Assembly (NCBI GenBank): GCA_964251665.1 | Contig: CAXUKO010000006.1 | Span: 1 to 64,000, forward strand | Length of the DNA: 64,000 nucleotides | Direction: 5' to 3' | Origin: JBBQLG01 sp964251665 | Lineage (GTDB): Bacteria; Bacteroidota; Bacteroidia; Cytophagales; Spirosomataceae | Shown here: in pieces, positions 1 to 10,090 of the stretch | Numbering within the stretch: the stretch's first letter is position 1 | Layout: every line of letters starts with the position of its first letter | Position numbers and translations under genes: made by a program | Notes under the pieces: model-generated | What the model saw: only the letters and a program-made list of their open reading frames with translations | Databases searched by the model: none | What the model was told of the DNA's origin: nothing

Positions 1-269
1 GACCACAAAGGTGACACGACTACCAGTCTTTTTCAATTCCCAAACACGCCTTAAAGCCGTGGGCTGATAAGATGAACAAGGTCAAATTTACAAGGCGTTG
101 AATGCAGGCGTATTGTACTCAGCCTGCTACGATAAATAAGCCATTAAAATGCTCCGGCAGGAAACAGGGGCCTTTTGTGTTAATGGGGCAACAATGGCAA
201 CGGAGATTTAACGTGCCGATAACACTCATGCCTGTAACTTGGCTCACAAATTCGAGCCAGACACAGCCC
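1..269. other. Window edge, no supported gene
   Basis: Both forward frames 1 and 2 end in stops within the first 70 nt, so the tail of an upstream gene may be cut by the window edge, but neither 17-22 codon piece is recognisable. Codons can be read in frame with the next gene from about position 102, but a clean signal peptide starts only at 270, so this stretch is treated as upstream sequence. Confidence 0.4.
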
Positions 270-1334
270 ATGAAAACCTCTCTTATACTCGTAGTTCTGC
301 TGGCGTTAGCCGCGTTCGTGTCGCCCGGCCTGGATACGCTCAAACTCAATCAGATTCAGTGCATCGGTTCGCATAACAGCTATAAACAGGCTATCGATCC
401 CGCTCTGTTTGCCCTGCTCACCCGCACTGACTCGGCCCGTTTCAAGGCCATCGAATACAGTCACATAGCCCTGACCGATCAATTGAATCTGGGCCTGCAA
501 AACCTGGAAATAGACGTTTATGCCGATACTAAAGGCGGTAAATACGCGCATCCACTGGGTATGAAGCTGGCGAAAGGGCAGGCGGCTTACGACCCGACCG
601 GGGAAATGAACGAGACTGGCTTCAAGGTTTTTCACATTCAGGATATTGATTTTCGGAGCAACTGCCCAACGTTTAAGGGTTGCCTAACTGAACTGAAACG
701 CTGGTCGGATGCGCACCCGAATCACTACCCGGTTTTTATCACCATGAACGCCAAAGATGATACCATCAAACGGCCGGGTTTCGTCATTCCTGAACCCTTT
801 ACGGCCTCGGTCTATGCGCAGTTAGACAGTGTGATTGTGGCCGGTATGGGACGCAGTAAACTACTGCTGCCTGACGACGTACGGGGCAACCGGCAAACGC
901 TCGAAGCGGCCGTACTGGCGGGAAACTGGCCGACGATGCAGGCTGCAAAGGGGAAATTCATGTTCGTGCTGGATGAAACCGGAGCTAAACGAGCCGCTTA
1001 CATTGCCGGCCATCCGTCGCTGAAGGGCCGCGTATTGTTCACCAATTCAGAAGCCGGTACACCCGAAGCCGCATTCATGATTCTGAATAATTCGATTGAC
1101 GACGGGCCGCAGATTCAGGCTATGGTCAAAAAGGGTTATCTGGTCAGGACCCGCGCCGATTCGGATACGCGGGAGGCCCGAACAAACGATAAACACAGTT
1201 TTGAAGCCGCCTGCAAATCTGGTGCACAGATCATTACAACGGATTATTACGCCAAAAGCCAGTTTTTCAAGTCGGACTACATCGTGAGTTTTCCCGGTGG
1301 CACGTACCTTCGTCCTAACCCGACGCTTCGCTGA
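270..1334 (+). CDS. Secreted Ca2+-dependent phosphoinositide phospholipase C-like protein
   Basis: A 354-residue protein of the Ca2+-dependent phosphoinositide-specific phospholipase C type (PI-PLC-C1 family, PF16670). Such enzymes cleave the phosphodiester of inositol phospholipids. Residues 1-20 form a signal peptide, which decides the ATG at 270 over in-frame codons further upstream. The TIM-barrel active-site pattern is visible: GSHNSY at 33-38 (His35), LEIDVY at 79-84 (acidic metal ligands) and VFHIQDIDF at 120-128 (second His, 122). The next gene starts 2 nt after the stop, so the two are almost certainly co-transcribed; the partner is also a secreted phosphoesterase, which suggests joint phospholipid or phosphate scavenging. 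The actual substrate is not shown by the sequence. Confidence 0.8.
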   Translation: MKTSLILVVLLALAAFVSPGLDTLKLNQIQCIGSHNSYKQAIDPALFALLTRTDSARFKAIEYSHIALTDQLNLGLQNLEIDVYADTKGGKYAHPLGMKLAKGQAAYDPTGEMNETGFKVFHIQDIDFRSNCPTFKGCLTELKRWSDAHPNHYPVFITMNAKDDTIKRPGFVIPEPFTASVYAQLDSVIVAGMGRSKLLLPDDVRGNRQTLEAAVLAGNWPTMQAAKGKFMFVLDETGAKRAAYIAGHPSLKGRVLFTNSEAGTPEAAFMILNNSIDDGPQIQAMVKKGYLVRTRADSDTREARTNDKHSFEAACKSGAQIITTDYYAKSQFFKSDYIVSFPGGTYLRPNPTLR

Positions 1335-1336
1335 TC

Positions 1337-4003
1337 ATGTCTACACGCCTGTTACCGCTTGGTTTACTTTTCCTCCTGAGCCTGTCCAGTCTGTCCGGTT
1401 CGGCTCAGACAAAGGTTTATCGCCATAAAATCGATAAGAAAACGCTGGCCGACAGTGTACCCCTCGCCATGCCCTACAACCGGCTGATCGATGCGGCTGG
1501 TAAGGCAGTTGTATACGGCGATGCCCGGCTCGAAAACCACACACTCGACCTCACTCCGTTACCGGGTAGTTCGCAGGTCGTAATCGAAGACCGCTACGGA
1601 ATTGCTGTTCTCGACCGGGCCAGCCGACAGATCACGTACCGCTGGAGCCTGAGCGAGTCCCCCGCTACCAAGTCGCTGATGAGTACCTTTTCGGGCATCA
1701 AAGCCTTCGCCGACAAAGGGCAGACCTACATTGTCTGGGGTGCGTCGGAGCGGGAGAGGGGTAAATCGGGCGTGGTCATTGTGCGCTTTACCGGCGGTAA
1801 AGTGGGTGCGGTCGAACTGCTGCCATTCGCGGCTGTGGCTCCGGCACCCCTGTCGCTGCCCAATGATGTGGCCGTTCGCGTGGAATCGGGCGAAACCTTT
1901 CTGTATGTGGTGCTCAACGGGACCAATCAACTCGTAAAAGTCCGTTTTGCCGACCGCAGTATCGTCTGGACCGCTCCAACGGGAGTAGCGCCCTACGGTG
2001 TGGCTATTTCGGGTAATCGCGCCTTCGTGACCAACTGGGCTGGCCCATTGCCCGGCGTGGATTCAACCGGCACTGCGAATCAGAAAGAAACGGCCGGGGT
2101 GCCCTGGGGACAGGCGTATATAGACCCGCGTACGGGTGCAATGGCGCAGGGTAGCGTGTCCGTTGTCGATATTACAACCGGCCGTGTTGAAACAGAATTA
2201 CTTGTTGGCCTACACCCCAACGCCATTATCAGCAGTCGGAATGGGCAGCGGCTGTACGTTGCCAATGGCAACAGCGATTACGTATCTGTGATTGATGCAC
2301 AGACCCGGCAGGTGACAGACTCTATCGCGGTTGGCCTGTTCGGGCGCGACAACCCGTACATCGGCAGTACGCCCAATGCACTGGCCCTCGACGTAACCGG
2401 CACTACACTCTACGTGGCCAACGGGTTAGACAATGCGTTAGCAGTTGTAGCCGTCAGCGATACGGTCACAACCGGCAGCCGCGTTCGGGGCTATATTCCG
2501 ACGCAGGCGTATCCGGGCGGAATTCTGATTCTGGATACTGAGTTATACGTGGCGAATCTCGAAGGCACCGGTGCCCGTATTGCAACCCTGGTCGAGAAGA
2601 GTAATCAGGGGCCGGGTATCACACCGGATCAGAAGGCTTTCACATCGCACCGGCAACTGGCAACGCTGTCGATTATTGCCGTTCCCACCGACGCCCAATT
2701 AGCCAGGTATACCGAACGGGTCCGTAAAGCAAGTTTACAGTTCCGGCTCGCTCTGGCCGATCGCTTACCGCGTCCCACTGCAAACCCCCGGCCCGTACCG
2801 GAGCGCATTGGCGAACCGTCGGTGTTCAAGCATGTCGTCTACATTATCAAGGAAAACCGGACCTACGATCAGGTGCTGGGCGACATGCCGCAAGGGCGGG
2901 GAATGCCTTCGCTCTGCATCTATGGCGACAGTGTGACACCTAATCAACATCAACTTGCCCGCGATTATCTGCTGTTGGATAACTACTATGTGTCGGGTAA
3001 ATCATCAGCCGAGGGACATCACTGGGCCGATGCTGCGATGGTGACCGACTATACCGAGAAGAGCGTGAGGGCCTGGTTCCGGTCGTATCCGCACGTGCTG
3101 TACGATGCGCTGGTGTACAACAAAAAGGGCATGATCTGGAACAACGCCCTCGACCACGGCAAAACCGTCCGCGTGTATGGCGAAGCTTGCACCTGCCGGT
3201 TCGATAAGAAGCAGTATACCTGGCAGAAACTGTATCGGGCGCGCGAAACGGGTCAGCCATTCTCCTACACCAATACCACGACCATCTCGCGGGTACGGCC
3301 CATTCTGGCTATGGACTTCCCCGGCTGCGACGATGAAGCGGTTAGCGATCAGATGCGGGCCGACGCGTTCATTAAAGAACTGAATGCTACCTCCGCCCGA
3401 CCCGGTGACGAATGGCCTAACCTGATGGTGATGTCGCTGCCCAACGACCACACGGCGGGTCTGAGTCCGGCTTTTCCGACGCCCCGCGCTATGGTGGCCG
3501 ACAATGATCTGGCCGTTGGGCGAATTGTGGAGGCAATCACCCACAGCCGGTTTGCGGATAGCACCGTTATTTTCATCACCGAAGACGATTCGCAGGCCGG
3601 GTGGGACCATGTATCGGCCTACCGTACTACCGGCTTCGTGATTAGTCCCTACTCCCGGTTAAAAAAGACTGTCTCAACCAATTACAATCAGACATCGGTA
3701 GTACGCACCATTGAGCAGATTCTGGGTCTGCCGCCCATGAACGTCATCGATGCCACCGCCATGCCGCTGTTCGACTGCTTCGCCGACAAAGCCGATACTA
3801 CGCCCTATACCTCCCTGCCCAATCGGATTCGGTTAGACGAGATGAACAAGCCATTGACCGGACTGCGGGGCCGGGCGCTCTATTACGCCCGTCAGTCGGT
3901 GGAGCAGGCCGAGGAAGGGATCGATACCGGCGAGGACGCGCTGATGAACCAGATTCTATGGTTTGCCGCCAAGGGCAATGTGCCGTATCCAGGGAAGAAG
4001 TAA
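1337..4003 (+). CDS. YVTN beta-propeller / phosphoesterase fusion (bifunctional YncE-alkaline phosphatase family)
   Basis: An 888-residue exported protein. Residues 1-23 are a signal peptide ending in SAQ. Residues about 30-450 carry YVTN/YncE-type propeller repeats (for example LYVANGNSDYVSVID). From about residue 497 a phosphoesterase domain of the PF04185 family (acid phosphatase / phospholipase C) begins with HVVYIIKENRTYDQVLG, followed by NDHTAG near 704 and TEDDSQAGWDHV near 748, the expected metal-site motifs. It lies 2 nt downstream of the PI-PLC-like gene. No C-terminal sorting domain is seen, so it is probably periplasmic or released. The reaction (phosphomonoester or phosphodiester hydrolysis) is inferred from the family only. 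A long hairpin starts 2 nt after the stop. Confidence 0.85.
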   Translation: MSTRLLPLGLLFLLSLSSLSGSAQTKVYRHKIDKKTLADSVPLAMPYNRLIDAAGKAVVYGDARLENHTLDLTPLPGSSQVVIEDRYGIAVLDRASRQITYRWSLSESPATKSLMSTFSGIKAFADKGQTYIVWGASERERGKSGVVIVRFTGGKVGAVELLPFAAVAPAPLSLPNDVAVRVESGETFLYVVLNGTNQLVKVRFADRSIVWTAPTGVAPYGVAISGNRAFVTNWAGPLPGVDSTGTANQKETAGVPWGQAYIDPRTGAMAQGSVSVVDITTGRVETELLVGLHPNAIISSRNGQRLYVANGNSDYVSVIDAQTRQVTDSIAVGLFGRDNPYIGSTPNALALDVTGTTLYVANGLDNALAVVAVSDTVTTGSRVRGYIPTQAYPGGILILDTELYVANLEGTGARIATLVEKSNQGPGITPDQKAFTSHRQLATLSIIAVPTDAQLARYTERVRKASLQFRLALADRLPRPTANPRPVPERIGEPSVFKHVVYIIKENRTYDQVLGDMPQGRGMPSLCIYGDSVTPNQHQLARDYLLLDNYYVSGKSSAEGHHWADAAMVTDYTEKSVRAWFRSYPHVLYDALVYNKKGMIWNNALDHGKTVRVYGEACTCRFDKKQYTWQKLYRARETGQPFSYTNTTTISRVRPILAMDFPGCDDEAVSDQMRADAFIKELNATSARPGDEWPNLMVMSLPNDHTAGLSPAFPTPRAMVADNDLAVGRIVEAITHSRFADSTVIFITEDDSQAGWDHVSAYRTTGFVISPYSRLKKTVSTNYNQTSVVRTIEQILGLPPMNVIDATAMPLFDCFADKADTTPYTSLPNRIRLDEMNKPLTGLRGRALYYARQSVEQAEEGIDTGEDALMNQILWFAAKGNVPYPGKK

Positions 4004-4005
4004 AA

Positions 4006-4080
4006 GTTGTGGTGTCGGGTTCTTAAACCCGACGCTGTTGCTAACGCGAAATGTTGGGTTTAAGAACCCGACACCACAAC
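4006..4080. repeat. Palindromic element, family A copy 1
   Basis: Arms 4006-4030 and 4056-4080 are perfect 25-nt reverse complements around a 25-nt loop. Each arm also contains its own small hairpin built on GTCGGGTT / AACCCGAC, so the element is two nested family-A hairpins facing each other. It begins 2 nt after the stop of the phosphoesterase gene. A second, shorter member lies at 49657-49694. There is no T-tract, so it is not a textbook terminator. Confidence 0.85.
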
Positions 4081-4166
4081 GTCTATAGGAGCTTTTCACA
4101 GCCTGTCTTCGCACCATTGGTACAAATCCCGTAAATTGGGTTTTGAATCAACTCTCTAATCCATTT

Positions 4167-7100
4167 ATGATGCGTCATTTTACCAAATCAGGTCGGTTTG
4201 GCATCTTCGTCTGGATGTTAACGACGGTCAGCGTTTTCGCCCAGCCAACGCCACCTGTCCCTAAGTTTGCCTTTGCCGAACCCGCTTTATCACCCGATGG
4301 CAACGAGATTGCGTTCGTGTCCGGGGGCGATATCTGGACGGTACCAGCTGCCGGTGGCGAGGCCCGGCTATTAGTCTCTCATGCCGATAATGAGTCGCGG
4401 CCGTTGTATTCGCCCAATGGCAAGTACCTGGCGTTTACCTCCACCCGCACCGGCAACGGCGACATCTACCTGCTCACGCTGGAAACCGGCGAGTTAAAGC
4501 GACTCACGTACGACGACGGTGCCGAAGTGCTCAATGCCTGGTCGCGCGATGGGAAACACGTCTATTTCCAGGCCACCAGCCGCGATATTTCCGGCATGAA
4601 CGATATTTTTCGGGTCGCCATCACCGGCGGAACGCCCATGCCCGTGACCGCCGACCGGTACGCCAACGAATTCTTTGGTGCTCCCTCGCCCGATGGTACC
4701 ACGCTGGCGTTTTCGGCGCGGGGTATTGCCGCCAATCAGTGGTGGCGTAAAGGCCGGAGCCACCTGGACGAAAGTGAGATCTGGCTCTCGCGGGATGGTG
4801 GTAAAAAGGCTACCGGCCCGGTGTACGAGCGCGTGACTGAGGGCGGTGCCAAAGAACTCTGGCCCATGTGGAGTGCCGATGGGAAAACGCTGTATTACGT
4901 ATCGGACCGCAACGGAGCGCAGAACCTATGGGCGCACCCACTGGGTGGTAAACCCGCCATGCTGACGACCTTCACAAATGGACGCGTGCTCTGGCCAACG
5001 ATTAGCTACGATGGTCGTAAACTTGTATTTGAGCGGGATTTTCAGCTCTGGAGTTTTGATGTAGCCAGTAGTAAAGCCAGTCTGCTGCCCATTCGCCTGC
5101 GGGGTGCTGCGGCTGGTCCGGCTGTTGAGCGCCTGAAACTAACGACGCAATTCCGGGAGTTGGCGTTGTCGCCCGATGGGAAGAAAGTGGCCTTTGTGGC
5201 ACATGGTGAGGTATTTGCCGCTTCGGCTAAAGATGGGGGCGATGCCGTCCGAATCAGCAATAGTGCCGCAGCCGAGTCGCAGCCGACCTGGCTTCCCAAC
5301 AGCCGTAGTTTGGTCTACGCATCGGACCGGGATGGTGTGTCTCACCTGTTTCAGTATGATTTTTCTACGCGGGCCGAAACACGCCTGACAAACGATGCGA
5401 CCGACGACACATCGCCGGTTTTTGCACCCGATGGTAAGTCACTGGTCTACATTCGGAATGGGCAGGAGTTGCGGATACTGGAATTGGCCACCAAGAAAGA
5501 TCGGCTCCTATACAAAGGCTACTTAGGTCGTCCGCCGTTTGCCAGCCGGGGTTCGGTAGTCTGGTCGCCCGACAGCAAGTGGATTGCCTTTGCCGGTTAC
5601 GGTGCCAAAACCTTCCGCAATGTTTCCATTGTGCCGGTAGCCGGTGGCGATAGCAAGCCAATCAGCTTTGTAGCTAATACGTTTGGCGGTAGCGTTAACT
5701 GGAGTCCCGATGGCCGGTATATCCTTTTTGAAACGGCTCAGCGCACCGAACTGGCCCAGATTGCCCGCGTCGACCTGGTACCCCGCACGCCAAAATTCCG
5801 GGAAGATCAGTTCCGGGATTTATTCAACGAAGAAGTGCCAAAAACACTGCCAACCGTCACGGTTACGTCTACGGCAAAGAAACCCGCCAACCGTGATTCG
5901 ACTACGATGGCGGTAACCGGCGATACGGCTAAAGCGACTGGTAAACAGGCGACACGCATTGTATTTGAGGGAATCCGTCAGCGGCTGAGCCTGCTGCCGG
6001 TTGGCGTTGATGTGGACGATCATGTCATCAGTAAAGACGGTAAAACGCTTTTACTGATCGCTACAGTGGCCGGTCAGCAGAATCTGTACACCTTTTCACT
6101 TGATGAGCTGGCCCGCGAACAGTCCGTCGCCCGGCAACTTACGTCTACGTCAGGCCCCAAGACCAATGCTCAGTTTTCGCCCGATGGAAAAGACGTTTTT
6201 TACCTCGAACAGGGCAAGATCCAAACCGTATCATTGGACAAACGCGAGCCGAAACCCATTGCCGTAACGGCGGAAATGGATGTTGATTTCGCCACCGAAA
6301 AAGTACAGGTGTTTAAACAAGCCTGGGACGTTCAGAATAAAGGCTTTTACGACGCCAATTTCCACGGTACCGACTGGAAAGCCGTGAAAGCGGAGTACGA
6401 ACCCCTGGCCGCTGGTGCCCGCACCCCCGACGAATTGCGTCGCCTGCTTAGTTTAATGGTTGGCGAACTGAACGCGTCGCACTCAGGCATTTCGGCCCCG
6501 GCGGGTTCGGTGCAGACCACTACCGGCCGAATCGGGTTGCGCTTCGACCGGGCCGAGTACGAGCGGTCGGGTAAGTTGAAAATTACCGAAGTGATTACGC
6601 TTAGCCCGGCAGCGCTCACCGGCACCATCAAACCCGGCGACTACTTACTGGCTGTCGATGGTACGACCGTTGATGCGCAAACGAACCTGGATCAGTTGCT
6701 GGATAACAAAATTAACCGGCGGGTAACGCTGTCTGTCGCTACCACACCCGATGGTACCCCCCGCGAAGTAACCGTCCGGCCTGTTAGCTTAGCCACGGAA
6801 AAGGGTTTGCTGTACAAGCAATGGGTGCAGCAACAGCGCGATTACGTCGCCAAGGCCAGTAACGGCCGGTTGGGCTACGTCCACATGTTCGATATGTCGG
6901 CCGAATCGCTCTCGCAGCTTTACGTTGATCTTGATGCCGAGAACCATAACCGGGAGGGAGTGGTCGTTGATGTGCGGAATAATAACGGTGGTTTTGTGAA
7001 CCCCTACGCCATCGACGTGTTCGCCCGGAAAGGCTACCTGACTATGACACCACGCGGCCTTCCTGCAGCACCCGCCCGGACGCAACTGGGTCAGCGTTCG

Positions 7101-7454
7101 CTGGAAACACCTACGGTTTTGGTAACGAATCAGCACTCGCTGTCCGATGCCGAAGACTTTACGGAAGGGTACCGGGCGCTTAAACTCGGTAAAGTGGTGG
7201 GCGAACCAACAGCAGGCTGGATCATTTTTACGTCAGCTACCCAACTTATCGACGGCTCGAACCTGCGGTTACCATTCACCAAGGTCAGCGACAATACGGG
7301 TAAGGACATGGAACTGAACCCGCGTCCGGTTGATGTATCGGTGTCGCGTCCCATTGGCGAGAGCTACACCGACCAGAATGTGCAGTTGGAAGCCGCTGTA
7401 AAAGAACTCGTTAAGCAGCTGGACGAAGCTAAAAAGCCAATGGCCGGAAAGTAA
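4167..7454 (+). CDS. Exported tricorn-like protease (PD40 propeller, PDZ, S41 peptidase)
   Basis: A 1095-residue protein with the tricorn-protease order of domains. An N-terminal signal peptide ends around VSVFAQ; two blocks of WD40/PD40 (TolB-like) repeats follow (for example SPDGNEIAFVSGGDIW), then a linker rich in Thr and Ala, a PDZ domain at about 790-875 (TGTIKPGDYLLAVDGT) and an S41 peptidase domain with VVVDVRNNNGG near 931 and the nucleophile region NQHSLSDAED near 987. The ATG at 4167 is chosen because the 24 nt before it are in frame only through a TTG. Archaeal tricorn is cytosolic and hexameric; the signal peptide here points to a periplasmic degradative role (inference). Followed by a perfect palindrome. 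Confidence 0.85.
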   Translation: MMRHFTKSGRFGIFVWMLTTVSVFAQPTPPVPKFAFAEPALSPDGNEIAFVSGGDIWTVPAAGGEARLLVSHADNESRPLYSPNGKYLAFTSTRTGNGDIYLLTLETGELKRLTYDDGAEVLNAWSRDGKHVYFQATSRDISGMNDIFRVAITGGTPMPVTADRYANEFFGAPSPDGTTLAFSARGIAANQWWRKGRSHLDESEIWLSRDGGKKATGPVYERVTEGGAKELWPMWSADGKTLYYVSDRNGAQNLWAHPLGGKPAMLTTFTNGRVLWPTISYDGRKLVFERDFQLWSFDVASSKASLLPIRLRGAAAGPAVERLKLTTQFRELALSPDGKKVAFVAHGEVFAASAKDGGDAVRISNSAAAESQPTWLPNSRSLVYASDRDGVSHLFQYDFSTRAETRLTNDATDDTSPVFAPDGKSLVYIRNGQELRILELATKKDRLLYKGYLGRPPFASRGSVVWSPDSKWIAFAGYGAKTFRNVSIVPVAGGDSKPISFVANTFGGSVNWSPDGRYILFETAQRTELAQIARVDLVPRTPKFREDQFRDLFNEEVPKTLPTVTVTSTAKKPANRDSTTMAVTGDTAKATGKQATRIVFEGIRQRLSLLPVGVDVDDHVISKDGKTLLLIATVAGQQNLYTFSLDELAREQSVARQLTSTSGPKTNAQFSPDGKDVFYLEQGKIQTVSLDKREPKPIAVTAEMDVDFATEKVQVFKQAWDVQNKGFYDANFHGTDWKAVKAEYEPLAAGARTPDELRRLLSLMVGELNASHSGISAPAGSVQTTTGRIGLRFDRAEYERSGKLKITEVITLSPAALTGTIKPGDYLLAVDGTTVDAQTNLDQLLDNKINRRVTLSVATTPDGTPREVTVRPVSLATEKGLLYKQWVQQQRDYVAKASNGRLGYVHMFDMSAESLSQLYVDLDAENHNREGVVVDVRNNNGGFVNPYAIDVFARKGYLTMTPRGLPAAPARTQLGQRSLETPTVLVTNQHSLSDAEDFTEGYRALKLGKVVGEPTAGWIIFTSATQLIDGSNLRLPFTKVSDNTGKDMELNPRPVDVSVSRPIGESYTDQNVQLEAAVKELVKQLDEAKKPMAGK

Positions 7455-7470
7455 TTACCAGTACTATACT

Positions 7471-7524
7471 GTCCCTAACGTCAACGGGTCCGCTACTGAT
7501 AGCGGACCCGTTGACGTTAGGGAC
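7471..7524. repeat. Perfect palindrome, family E
   Basis: Arms 7471-7494 and 7501-7524 are perfect 24-nt complements with a 6-nt loop, starting 16 nt after the protease stop. The arm includes AACGTCAACGGG; the 8-mer CGTCAACG also occurs in the palindrome at 36112-36173, but otherwise I see no second copy in the window. The next 150 nt to the following gene hold nothing recognisable. Confidence 0.85.
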
Positions 7525-7679
7525 AAGGCCATTCATCAGGATGACGCTATAAAATTACCCGGACCTTACCCAACGGACCTGCCGTTTCGATCCAGTGGCA
7601 CCATTCTTGTTCGCGAAAGCCTAGTACGCTCAACAGCATTGTCCCGGTCGACAAAATTCTGCTGAAAACAGCCACCACC

Positions 7680-8678
7680 ATGCGTCCGCCCTCGTTTCTC
7701 TTTTCGATCCTGACCAAGCTGACTTATCTGTACACTTTTGTCCGGCACCGGAATCTTCCACCGGGTTACATCTACTATTACCGCAATACGTATCTGTGTA
7801 AACTTGTACAGATCCCGTATTTCGTGGCGGACTTCATCCGTAAAAAGCCGTACAAAACGCTCTCATATCAGGGCGAATTTGGAAATGAAGTCCAGTTTAT
7901 GCTGCCCCATGCCTACTGGCACTATAAAAACGGTACGCTGAAAACCACACGCTCGACCCGGTTCACGCGTGAATTATACTTCTTCTCACCCACCCATGAG
8001 GAGTGTTTCGACGAGCGGATTACGAAGGCCAACTATAATTTCGACCTGCCCCGCATCATGCACAGTCAGGACTACGACATGACGAAATGGGCTGCCGTGC
8101 CATTTAAAGAAACGTACCGCAATGAGGTCTACGTGTTTGAGAAACCGATGCTGATTATTGCCAACCGGTACAATCGGGAGTGGGGCGGACCACCCGTTAG
8201 TTTCCTGAGCGTCGACCTGCTCGACTTCATTATCTCATCGCTGAAGGACCGGTTTACCATTGTGTACAACCGCCCGAAAGCCACGCAGATCGTGGAAGAT
8301 AACAGCGATATCGAAGACCTGGGTGAGTTCGACTGGCTCCGGCGCGAACACCCGGACGTGCTGCTGATGGACGCCCTCTACCGGGAAAATCGGGGAGCGG
8401 CCCGCAACTACAACCATTTTCAGTTGCAGCTCTATGCCAACGCCGACCATTTCATTTCCACGCATGGCGGCACGGCATCGCTCGCCAGCTATTTTGGCGG
8501 CATTAACCTGATCCTCTCCAAACAGGGGCTTGAGCACCATTTTAACTGCTACGAAACCATCTACCCCAGACTGTCGGGAGCTACGATTCTGCACGCAAAA
8601 ACCGATGATGAGGTGAAGCACTATGTCGAAAGCCACTTTATGCACGTCCGGGAGCCTCAGATTTCCGTGGCACAGTAA
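7680..8678 (+). CDS. Putative glycosyltransferase-like protein of the polysaccharide locus
   Basis: A 332-residue cytoplasmic-looking protein that I cannot assign firmly. The second half has a GT-B-like alternation and ends with ADHFISTHGGTASLASYFGG, a glycine-rich turn reminiscent of nucleotide-sugar sites in GT61-like enzymes; this resemblance is weak. There is no signal peptide; one hydrophobic N-terminal segment is present (residues 5-20). It is the first gene of the polysaccharide locus and lies 33 nt before a clear glycosyltransferase on the same strand, so a role in sugar transfer is inferred mainly from position. The ATG at 7680 follows an untranslated stretch after a palindrome. Confidence 0.6.
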   Translation: MRPPSFLFSILTKLTYLYTFVRHRNLPPGYIYYYRNTYLCKLVQIPYFVADFIRKKPYKTLSYQGEFGNEVQFMLPHAYWHYKNGTLKTTRSTRFTRELYFFSPTHEECFDERITKANYNFDLPRIMHSQDYDMTKWAAVPFKETYRNEVYVFEKPMLIIANRYNREWGGPPVSFLSVDLLDFIISSLKDRFTIVYNRPKATQIVEDNSDIEDLGEFDWLRREHPDVLLMDALYRENRGAARNYNHFQLQLYANADHFISTHGGTASLASYFGGINLILSKQGLEHHFNCYETIYPRLSGATILHAKTDDEVKHYVESHFMHVREPQISVAQ

Positions 8679-8711
8679 TTGATCTATAATGAGTTAGTTA
8701 ACGGAACCCCT

Positions 8712-9935
8712 ATGAAACCGGATCTTGTCTGCCTTGGCTTAGTAAGCTGGCCAGGTAATTATACCAAATCGACTGTGGAGTTGATGGACGAACTGGCCAA
8801 GACCCACCGGGTGTTGTTCGTTAACTACGCGTTTACGATCAATGACGTGTTTAAGCACCTGATCGGGCGCACGACCATACCGCTTCGGGCCGTGCTGGGA
8901 CTAACCCCCCGAATTACCGTGCACCCACTCGAAGAGGGAGGGATTATGCATGTGCTTACCCCACCCTGGCTGTTACCCATCAATGCGTTGCCGCCCGGTC
9001 GGTTGCATACCGCTCTGCTGAACTGGAATGCCCGGCGGATGACCCGCTGTATCCGGCAGGCCTTACAAGAACTTCACTACAAAGCACCCGTCGTGATCAA
9101 TGCCTTCCACCCCTTGCTGGGTGTACCGATGCGGGGGCAGCTAAACGAGCGGGCTTTACTCTATTACTGCTACGACGACATTCGGGCCGAATCCTGGAGC
9201 CGTCAGCATGGCGAGTCATACGAAAAACAGTTTCTGCGGCAGGTCGATGCTGTCGTGACTACGTCGGTAGCGTTAGCCGAGGCTAAACAGCCCTTTCAGC
9301 CGCATACCTACGTCGTGGAAAACGGCGTCGATTTTGAGCAGTTCCACCGGGAGGATCACGCGGTTGAAGCTAAGGCGGGTACCACCATTGGCTACATCGG
9401 AGCCATGGATAACCGGCTCGACTGGCCGTTGCTGGAGCGCTGCTTCACGCAATTTCCTACTGTTCGGTTCCTGCTGGTAGGCCGCATACCCAATCTGGCG
9501 CTGGCCGCCCGGCTGCGGCAGTTTGCCAATGTGGAACTGCCTGGTCCGCAGCCGCCCGCCAGTTTGCCGGCCTGGGTGCGGCAGATGGATGTTGGCCTGA
9601 TTCCGTTCGTCAAAAACGAGCAGACGCGGGCCATTTATCCTATGAAACTGAATGAATATCTGGCCACCGGAATGCCCGTGGTCACTACTGACTTTACCGA
9701 CCTGAGTCAGTTCGATGGGCTTATTCGCGTTGCCGAGAATGCGGATGCGTTTATTGATGCAATCCAGCAGAGCTTGCTGGAAGATGCCACACCCATCCGC
9801 CAGCAACGGGTAGACATGGCCCGTTCCAACTCGTGGGAAAACCGGGGCCAGCAGTTTGCTGACATAATCCGTGACGTGCTGGAACGGCGGATGACCCCCG
9901 AATCCAGCGCGGTGGCAGCGGATCATACTGCCTGA
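8712..9935 (+). CDS. Glycosyltransferase family 4/1-like
   Basis: A 407-residue GT-B glycosyltransferase. The N-terminal half starts VCLGLVSWPGNY and contains LLYYCYDDIRAESW; the C-terminal half has the expected VVENGVDFEQF, IGYIGAMDNRLDW and the donor-site region KLNEYLATGMPVVTTDF. It resembles the teichuronic-acid/TuaH-like group, which moves sugars from nucleotide donors onto a lipid-linked glycan on the cytoplasmic side. The ATG at 8712 is preferred over an in-frame TTG that abuts the previous stop. It probably shares a transcript with the gene before it. Donor and acceptor cannot be read from the sequence. Confidence 0.8.
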   Translation: MKPDLVCLGLVSWPGNYTKSTVELMDELAKTHRVLFVNYAFTINDVFKHLIGRTTIPLRAVLGLTPRITVHPLEEGGIMHVLTPPWLLPINALPPGRLHTALLNWNARRMTRCIRQALQELHYKAPVVINAFHPLLGVPMRGQLNERALLYYCYDDIRAESWSRQHGESYEKQFLRQVDAVVTTSVALAEAKQPFQPHTYVVENGVDFEQFHREDHAVEAKAGTTIGYIGAMDNRLDWPLLERCFTQFPTVRFLLVGRIPNLALAARLRQFANVELPGPQPPASLPAWVRQMDVGLIPFVKNEQTRAIYPMKLNEYLATGMPVVTTDFTDLSQFDGLIRVAENADAFIDAIQQSLLEDATPIRQQRVDMARSNSWENRGQQFADIIRDVLERRMTPESSAVAADHTA

Positions 9936-10090
9936 AACTACACCCCGGACTGCCGCTTGCTGCCGACTACTTTACTCTATCATCTCGTAACGACATTACC
10001 AGCAGGGTACCTAAGCACCAACTGAGACGGCCATACCAGAGGGGTTGCCTGCGCTAAAACTACGCAAACTATTTAGTTAAAACGAAGACC

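Noticed and set aside
1..67. Possible 3' end of an upstream gene
   Set aside because: Two frames stop in this stretch; neither gives a recognisable tail, so no partial gene was called.
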